From Spirochaetales bacterium (GTDB lineage Bacteria > Spirochaetota > Spirochaetia > Sphaerochaetales > Sphaerochaetaceae), in contig JAFUXI010000085.1 of NCBI GenBank assembly GCA_017470995.1, forward strand, positions 1-45,895: a DNA stretch of 45,895 nt. The letters run 5' to 3'. Position numbers and translations under genes: made by a program. The notes below the pieces were generated by a model that saw only the letters and a program-made list of their open reading frames with translations, made no database searches and was not told the DNA's origin. Of this stretch, positions 41,423 to 45,895 are shown piece after piece (position 1 is the stretch's first letter; the number at the start of each line of letters is the position of its first letter).

Positions 41423-43183
41423 TCAGTTCTGGCTGAAAGCAGGCAGCCCGTACTGTTTCATGAATGAATCGTAGGTCGTGTTGAACCTCTCGCTGTGATG
41501 TTTGTATTCGTTGAGTGTCTCGTGCAGGTTCAGGTTATGCAGGGCCGCATCCATGACACAGCCTGCAATGTTGGAGCAGTGGTCGCTGACACACTCCATG
41601 CTTGCCAGAAGGTCATTGAGCACAAAGCCTGCCTCGATGCTGCACAGGCCTTTCTGCAGGCGGCTGATATGGCGTGTGCGGATCTCCTCCCTGAGGTAGT
41701 CCACTACCTGCTCCAGGGGCTCTACCTTGAAGGCTGAATCCATATCCTTGTTGACGAAGGCATTGTAGGCAAGCAAGGTGATGTGATTGATTGCTTTTAT
41801 CATTATGCCGATTTCACTGTCTGCATCATCGGAGAACACAATACCCTTTTCCTTGAGCTCCAGCGAGGATTTCACTACGTCCACGCTGTGATCGGCTATT
41901 CTTTCGAAATCACTGATGAGCTTCAGATACTCGGCTGCGGTCATGCTCTCCTCGTCACCGATCTTCATTCCGCTGAGCTGTACCAGGTAGGTTCCCATGA
42001 CATCCTCATAGTGGTCCGTCAGATCCTCCTTCTCCTGGACGGTCTTCATGACCTCTTCCGTGCAGTTCTTGTAGGAGTTCAGACTCAGCGTGATGGAGTC
42101 CATTGCACTCTTGGCCATGTCATCCATCAGCACACGGCATCTTTCAAGAGCCAGAGCCGGGGCCTTGAGAAGTCTTTCATCAAGTTCGACTTTCTTGTCC
42201 GGAGCCGAGGAATCAGGAACCATCTTGCAGATGAGGCGCTCGATCAGCTTGTTGAACGGTGCGATCAACAATACGCACAGAAGCTTGTATGCGGTATGGA
42301 CCAGGGCAATCCCGAACGGATTGGTTGCACTGTGCAGGATTTCGGAATCGATCAGGCTTCCGCCTATCAGGAAGATGGCAAGACCCAGGACAGCACCGAT
42401 AAGGTTGAAGATAAGATAATAGAGAGCAGATCTCTTGGCGTTCTTGTTGGTTCCGATCGAGGAAATCAGAATCGGAACGCTGGCTCCGATATTCATTCCC
42501 ATCAGCATGGGAATGGCAGTCGAGAAGGACACAAGCCCTGCAAGCGAGAACGACTGGAGGATACCTACGGAGGCAGAACTGGACTGGATGATTGCCGCAA
42601 CAAGAACTCCGACCAGAAGGCCCAGTATCGGATTCTCGAATTTCAAAAACAGGCTGTGGAAAGCCGGTACCTGGTCCAGCGTCGACACCGCTTCGGACAT
42701 GGTGATCAGGCCGAACATCAAGGTCGCAAAACCAAGGAGGATGGTTCCTGTATCCTTTGACTTGCTGTTTTTCCCCCTGAGAAGAAAGATGACTCCTATC
42801 AATGCAAGCACCGGTGTGAACGAGGACGGCTTGAGAAGCTTGAGGAAGAAACTCCCGCCGGAGATTCCCGTAAGGCTCAGGATCCATGCAGTGATGGTTG
42901 TTCCGACGTTTGCACCCATTATCAGGCTCAGCGACTGCTGCAGCGTCATCAGGCCCGAGTTCACGAAACCGACAACCATGACCGTGGTGGCGGAAGAGCT
43001 CTGGATTACCGCAGTAACCACAAGGCCGGTCAGAAAGCCTATGAACTTGTTGTCCGTCAGCTTTCCGAGAATATACTTGAGGCTGTTTCCGGCCCTTCTT
43101 TCCAGAGCCTGCCCCATAATGTTCATTCCGAACAGAAAGAGGCTCAGTCCTCCAATCAGCGTCAATACGTCAAACAGATCCAT
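41423..43183 (-). CDS. Na+/phosphate cotransporter with PhoU-like domain
   Basis: The 586-residue inner-membrane protein has two inverted repeats, each with the QSSSA motif (VTAVIQSSSATTVM and AAIIQSSSASVGI), which bind Na+ and phosphate. Residues about 330-586 form a helical PhoU-like regulatory domain. It imports phosphate, or possibly a phosphate ester, using Na+. It is the first gene of the operon that includes two FAD enzymes, a sugar kinase and an isomerase. The -10 TATAAT (43221-43216) lies near the divergent gene's promoter. The Shine-Dalgarno site is weak. Confidence 0.9.
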   Translation of the reverse strand: MDLFDVLTLIGGLSLFLFGMNIMGQALERRAGNSLKYILGKLTDNKFIGFLTGLVVTAVIQSSSATTVMVVGFVNSGLMTLQQSLSLIMGANVGTTITAWILSLTGISGGSFFLKLLKPSSFTPVLALIGVIFLLRGKNSKSKDTGTILLGFATLMFGLITMSEAVSTLDQVPAFHSLFLKFENPILGLLVGVLVAAIIQSSSASVGILQSFSLAGLVSFSTAIPMLMGMNIGASVPILISSIGTNKNAKRSALYYLIFNLIGAVLGLAIFLIGGSLIDSEILHSATNPFGIALVHTAYKLLCVLLIAPFNKLIERLICKMVPDSSAPDKKVELDERLLKAPALALERCRVLMDDMAKSAMDSITLSLNSYKNCTEEVMKTVQEKEDLTDHYEDVMGTYLVQLSGMKIGDEESMTAAEYLKLISDFERIADHSVDVVKSSLELKEKGIVFSDDADSEIGIMIKAINHITLLAYNAFVNKDMDSAFKVEPLEQVVDYLREEIRTRHISRLQKGLCSIEAGFVLNDLLASMECVSDHCSNIAGCVMDAALHNLNLHETLNEYKHHSERFNTTYDSFMKQYGLPAFSQN

Positions 43184-43215
43184 CCTATATACCGATTCCT
43201 TTCATCAGAAATCAT

Positions 43216-43285
43216 ATTATAGATAAGCACTGTTGTTCAAATGCAGATTCTTAATCTTGTTTACATTCAAACAGCATGTTAGTAT
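43216..43285. promoter_or_regulatory. Divergent promoters of the Na/Pi operon and the small exported protein
   Basis: Plus strand: TTGTTT (43257-43262), 17-base spacer and TAGTAT (43280-43285), 27 bases before the exported protein's ATG. Minus strand: TATAAT (43221-43216) for the Na/Pi operon, without a clear -35. The two lie less than 70 bases apart. Confidence 0.5.
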
Positions 43286-43312
43286 TTGTTCTGTAGGAAA
43301 ACGGAGGGAGAA

Positions 43313-43789
43313 ATGAAAAAAGCAATCGTCTTTGTTCTCATAGCTATCGTCGCAGTATCATCTGCATTCGCATTCAAGTTCAATTCAGTAGGAATTGAAG
43401 CAGGCAATGGTTTCCATGCATCTGCCGATATGGAGATCATCAAGAATCTCGATGGATATTTCAGACTGGGATATACGGGCTTTTTCGACATTTCGCTCGG
43501 TGCACAGTATAAGGTCGCGGAATTCAAGATCGGAAGCACTCCCGTTTATCTCAAACCGGGTGCCCAGATGGGTTTCAGTATGGGAGACGAATACTTCAGT
43601 TTCTCGCTTCTCGGCACCTGCGCATTATCGTTTGACGCGGATCATCTTACTGCTTTCGTAAGGCCGGGAGTCGGATTCTACACCTATCCTTCATACACAT
43701 ATGAATACCCTTCATACGACCTGAAAAAGGTGACGAAAGCAGGATTTGCATTTCTCATCGAATGCGGCGTAGCCTATCTGTTCAACTGA
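43313..43789 (+). CDS. Small exported protein, possibly a beta-barrel
   Basis: The 158-residue protein has a signal peptide (KKAIVFVLIAIVAVSSAFA, about residues 2-20). It continues with alternating hydrophobic and polar strands and several Tyr/Phe-rich stretches (YFRLGYTGFFDISLGAQY; GFYTYPSYTYEYPSY). The last residue is Asn after an aromatic FN end, reminiscent of outer-membrane proteins. No family is recognised. GGAGGGAGAA precedes the ATG at 43313. A strong terminator follows. Confidence 0.65.
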   Translation: MKKAIVFVLIAIVAVSSAFAFKFNSVGIEAGNGFHASADMEIIKNLDGYFRLGYTGFFDISLGAQYKVAEFKIGSTPVYLKPGAQMGFSMGDEYFSFSLLGTCALSFDADHLTAFVRPGVGFYTYPSYTYEYPSYDLKKVTKAGFAFLIECGVAYLFN

Positions 43790-43810
43790 GATTTGATTCT
43801 TGTTTATTCG

Positions 43811-43834
43811 GGACTGCTTCGGCAGTCCTTTTTT
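43811..43834 (+). terminator. Rho-independent terminator of the small exported protein gene
   Basis: GGACTGC (43811-43817) and GCAGTCC (43822-43828) with the stable TTCG loop are followed by TTTTTT (43829-43834). The T-run touches the stop codon of the convergent acetyltransferase gene. Confidence 0.93.
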
Positions 43835-44447
43835 ATACCGTTTGTCCGTAAATCAGGGTCTCCGGATGTGAGAAATTGAACCTGATGTTCTTCTTGGGAT
43901 TGATGAGTATGTTCAGAACACCGGGCTCCTTGGTTCCCATCCGGGTATCCATGATCAGCTTGCGGTACGGCACGAAACCGCATTTCTCCTGCACCCTCTT
44001 CGAACGGCTGTTGAAGTCATAATAGCCGCAGGTAAGAAAATCCATATCGCACTCATTGAACAGATAATCGACAACGGCGCTTACTGCCTCAGGCATCAGC
44101 CCTCTTCCCCAGTAATCCTGACTCAGAACATAGCCTATCTCCCGGCCCCTGTAGCCGTCGAACTCGGTAAGCTTTTCCTCCATGCCGTACTTTTCAACAC
44201 CAAGCGATCCGATTACCTTGCCGCTTTCCTTGAGACAGACTGCAAAGGTCTTGTCTTCCGTGATGAAGAGGTCGAGAATCTGTGAAGACTTTTCCCGGTT
44301 CTCATGGTGATGCCATCCTGCCATCTCGCCGGTACCCTCCACGGAAGCATATTCGTAGAAATCCTCCAGATCAGTTTTCCCGAATGGCCTGAGGACGAGT
44401 CTCTGTGTTTCAATAATCTTACCGTTGATGTGGAATTCGGCGTTCAT
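43833..44447 (-). CDS. GNAT-family N-acetyltransferase (RimJ/RimL type)
   Basis: The 204-residue protein begins IETQRLVLRPF, typical of ribosomal-protein-type acetyltransferases. It has the acetyl-CoA loop DYWGRGLMPEAVSAVVDYLF and the NSRSKRVQEKCGF segment. The substrate is unknown; it could be a protein N-terminus, an antibiotic or a small amine. The ATG at 44447 follows CGGAGGG, which favours it over a longer frame. It is convergent with the exported protein gene and divergent from the second guaA gene. Confidence 0.87.
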   Translation of the reverse strand: MNAEFHINGKIIETQRLVLRPFGKTDLEDFYEYASVEGTGEMAGWHHHENREKSSQILDLFITEDKTFAVCLKESGKVIGSLGVEKYGMEEKLTEFDGYRGREIGYVLSQDYWGRGLMPEAVSAVVDYLFNECDMDFLTCGYYDFNSRSKRVQEKCGFVPYRKLIMDTRMGTKEPGVLNILINPKKNIRFNFSHPETLIYGQTV

Positions 44448-44497
44448 GGTTCCCTCCGCGAGCACATACTATCACATATCCGACTCCTATTCATTCT

Positions 44498-44526
44498 TTC
44501 CGAATACCCTCTTCTTCTGCTATACT
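44498..44526 (+). promoter_or_regulatory. Promoter of the second guaA gene
   Basis: TTCCGA (44498-44503) and TATACT (44521-44526) are 17 bases apart and 27 bases before the ATG. The -10 is good, the -35 weak. Confidence 0.5.
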
Positions 44527-44553
44527 CTTTCCATCAGACCAAAGGAGGAGCCT

Positions 44554-45534
44554 ATGTCCGCAAACGTCCGCCCACAGTCCATGGAGCGCATCACAACAGA
44601 GAAACTTGCAAACGCATTCATCGAAGAACAGGTAGCCGAACTCAGAAAGCAGATCGGAACCAAGAAAGTCCTTCTTGCCCTCTCCGGAGGAGTCGATTCC
44701 TCCGTTGTCGCTGCCCTGCTCATCAAGGCAGTCGGAAAGCAGCTTGTATGCGTCCACGTCAATCACGGCCTTCTCAGAAAAGGCGAGCCCGAGCAGGTCA
44801 TAGAGGTCTTCAGAAACCAGATGAACGCCAACCTCATCTATGTCGATGCCGTTGACCGTTTTTTGGATAAACTGGCAGGTGTCTCCGACCCCGAACAGAA
44901 GAGAAAGATCATCGGTGCAGAATTCATCAGAGTATTCGAAGAAGAGGCCCGAAAGCTTGAGAACATAGAATTTTTAGCACAGGGAACCATCTATCCGGAC
45001 ATCATTGAGAGCGCAGGCGTCAAGGCTCACCACAATGTCGGAGGTCTTCCGGAGGATCTGAAATTCCAGCTTGTCGAGCCCGTCAAGCTTCTGTTCAAGG
45101 ATGAGGTGCGCGTGGTAGGAAAAGCACTGGGTCTTCCTGACAACATGGTCTACCGCCAGCCCTTCCCCGGTCCCGGTCTCGGTGTCAGATGCACAGGCGC
45201 CATCACACGTGACCGCCTCGAGGCAGTCCGGGAATCAGATGCTATCCTGCGCGAGGAGTTTGCAAAGAACGGCCTTGCCGGCAAGGTATGGCAGTACTTC
45301 ACCATCGTACCCGACTACAAGTCCACCGGTGTCATCGACGGAAAGCGCAGCTGGGATTGGCCGGTTGTCATCCGTGCCGTCAACACGACCGATGCAATGA
45401 CCGCTACGGTCGAGAATATCCCGTTCGAGCTTCTACAGCACATCACGGACCGCATCATCCACGAGGTCAAGGGCGTGAACCGCGTGCTCTATGATATCTC
45501 ACCGAAGCCGATTGCTACGATTGAGTGGGAATGA
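44554..45534 (+). CDS. GMP synthase subunit without the glutamine amidotransferase domain
   Basis: The 326-residue protein aligns with the ATP-pyrophosphatase and dimerisation domains of Gua[16 protein letters not shown], the HHNVGGLPE and [11 protein letters not shown] segments, and a C-terminus ending IATIEWE. The N-terminal class I amidotransferase domain is absent. The ATG at 44554 has AAGGAGGA upstream and no homologous domain precedes it. It could use free ammonia, or borrow an amidotransferase partner encoded elsewhere, as in archaea. It is much shorter than the full guaA at 2487 and differs strongly in sequence, so it is an old paralogue. Its 3' end resembles the guaA att core. Confidence 0.9.
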   Translation: MSANVRPQSMERITTEKLANAFIEEQVAELRKQIGTKKVLLALSGGVDSSVVAALLIKAVGKQLVCVHVNHGLLRKGEPEQVIEVFRNQMNANLIYVDAVDRFLDKLAGVSDPEQKRKIIGAEFIRVFEEEARKLENIEFLAQGTIYPDIIESAGVKAHHNVGGLPEDLKFQLVEPVKLLFKDEVRVVGKALGLPDNMVYRQPFPGPGLGVRCTGAITRDRLEAVRESDAILREEFAKNGLAGKVWQYFTIVPDYKSTGVIDGKRSWDWPVVIRAVNTTDAMTATVENIPFELLQHITDRIIHEVKGVNRVLYDISPKPIATIEWE

Positions 45535-45542
45535 TTGCATAT
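45523..45542 (+). repeat. att-like sequence at the second guaA 3' end
   Basis: The last codons and the eight bases after the stop match the 3' end of guaA (4023-4042) at 19 of 20 positions (only R in GGGAATRATT differs), even past the stop codon. A partial copy, GGTGGGAATAAT, recurs at 45761-45772 just before the next gene. This hints that the second guaA end is also a target of similar elements. Confidence 0.45.
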
Positions 45543-45559
45543 AAAAGCCAAACCCTTAC

Positions 45560-45588
45560 AATGCCGACACTTAGATGTCGGCATTTTT
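45560..45588 (+). terminator. Rho-independent terminator after the second guaA gene
   Basis: AATGCCGACA (45560-45569) pairs with TGTCGGCATT (45576-45585) with a six-base loop, followed by TTTTT (45584-45588). Confidence 0.9.
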
Positions 45589-45591
45589 GTG

Positions 45592-45613
45592 TTTTGGCAT
45601 CATTTTGGCATCA
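45592..45613 (+). repeat. Tandem TTTTGGCATCA repeat
   Basis: Two exact 11-base units lie next to each other, followed by TTTT. A related pair, CTTTGGATGA/CTTTTGGATGA, lies at 16460-16480 downstream of att copy C. Such short direct repeats could be recombinase arm sites. The rest of 45614-45785 shows no gene. Confidence 0.55.
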
Positions 45614-45785
45614 TTTTCTTCAAAAAAGAATGTAAGTAATGCTTGGAATAGATGCAATAGAAAAGACTTGTCTCCCGGTCTGGAAATCTTTAAGAAATGC
45701 CTGCAATTATGATACCATTAACCGACTATTCTCAAAGCGAGCTTCGGGATGTGAAAATCGGGTGGGAATAATCAGAACTAAGTCT

Positions 45786-45895
45786 ATGGTCTATCTGGAT
45801 TACAGCGCACATACTCCGCCGGACCGTGAAGTGATGGCGGCATTCATGAATACGGAACTCGACAACCCGGGAAACGCAAATTCCACCCATGCCTA
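45786..45895 (+). CDS. Cysteine desulfurase, N-terminal part (cut by window end)
   Basis: The visible 36 residues read VYLDYSAHTPPDREVMAAF then NPGNANSTHA, the start of NifS/IscS-type cysteine desulfurases (usual YLDxAAxTP and NPSSxH; here A to S in the first motif). The ATG lies 14 bases after an att-like GGTGGGAATAAT. No ribosome site is clear. It is distinct from the enzyme at 27579-28718. Confidence 0.75.
   Translation, partial: MVYLDYSAHTPPDREVMAAFMNTELDNPGNANSTHA

Noticed and set aside
41783-42760. A 325-codon plus-strand frame opposite the Na/Pi cotransporter
   Set aside because: It is His/Gln-rich antisense translation without domain signature.
45614-45785. A tRNA or other RNA gene beside the second guaA
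   Set aside because: No cloverleaf or conserved T-loop could be drawn; only repeats and AT-rich sequence are seen.

Overview
The window is 45.9 kb of compact bacterial DNA with ordinary start codons, Shine-Dalgarno sites and short intergenic gaps. Content points to an anaerobic, probably gut-associated, spirochaete-like bacterium (Treponema/Sphaerochaeta-type). The basis is the secreted-protein leaders (a solute-binding protein leader ending in AFANGAKEAE), many orphan AAA ATPases, a radical-SAM maturase, a selenium-donor cluster, fermentative alcohol/aldehyde dehydrogenases and an O2-independent glycerol-phosphate-type oxidoreductase pair. The taxonomic call is an inference; no rRNA or tRNA gene was recognised.

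Layout. (1) 1-4034: tail of an IS30-type transposase, then malQ and an xpt-guaA purine-salvage pair. (2) 4008-16403: two segments bounded by three copies of the guaA 3' end (4008-4036, 13368-13396, 16376-16403). They look like tandem genomic islands inserted at guaA. The first (9.4 kb) carries a degenerate transposase and an eight-gene minus-strand uptake/catabolic operon: solute-binding protein, ABC ATPase, two permeases, a split CehA-like PHP hydrolase, an IolE-like isomerase/dehydratase and a MocA-type dehydrogenase. The second (3 kb) carries a DUF234 ATPase and an anSME-like radical SAM enzyme. (3) 16404-28718: accessory genes, including two DUF4143 ATPases, a lone BrnA antitoxin, a MATE transporter fused to an RsbW-like ATPase, an IS30 end remnant that overwrote the end of an epimerase gene, a TetR regulator, an HNH-like protein and an ADH-ALDH pair. 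(4) 27579-31378: selenium-donor module (cysteine desulfurase, YedE, TusA-like, DUF3343, SelD), followed by a second MATE transporter. (5) 32893-35482: VTC polyphosphate-polymerase-like protein, DUF4956 membrane protein and an exported Cthe_2159-like beta-helix protein. (6) 35603-43183: operon of a Na/Pi cotransporter, two FAD oxidoreductases (one fused to DUF1667), xylulokinase and a fucose-isomerase-family enzyme. (7) 43313-45895: small exported protein, GNAT acetyltransferase, a second GMP synthase lacking its amidotransferase domain, and the start of another cysteine desulfurase.

How the parts fit. Purine salvage, glycogen/maltodextrin use and sugar kinase/isomerase genes are core metabolism. 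The guaA 3' end appears to act as an integration site, and the second guaA paralogue has a very similar 3' end, also followed by a short att-like repeat. Three orphan ATPases with PD-(D/E)xK-like tails each have an inverted repeat just upstream, which suggests autoregulation.

The least explained pieces are the guaA-linked tandem islands, the VTC/DUF4956/beta-helix triad with its start site buried in a terminator-like hairpin, the MATE-RsbW fusion, and the ABC/PHP/IolE/MocA operon of unknown substrate.
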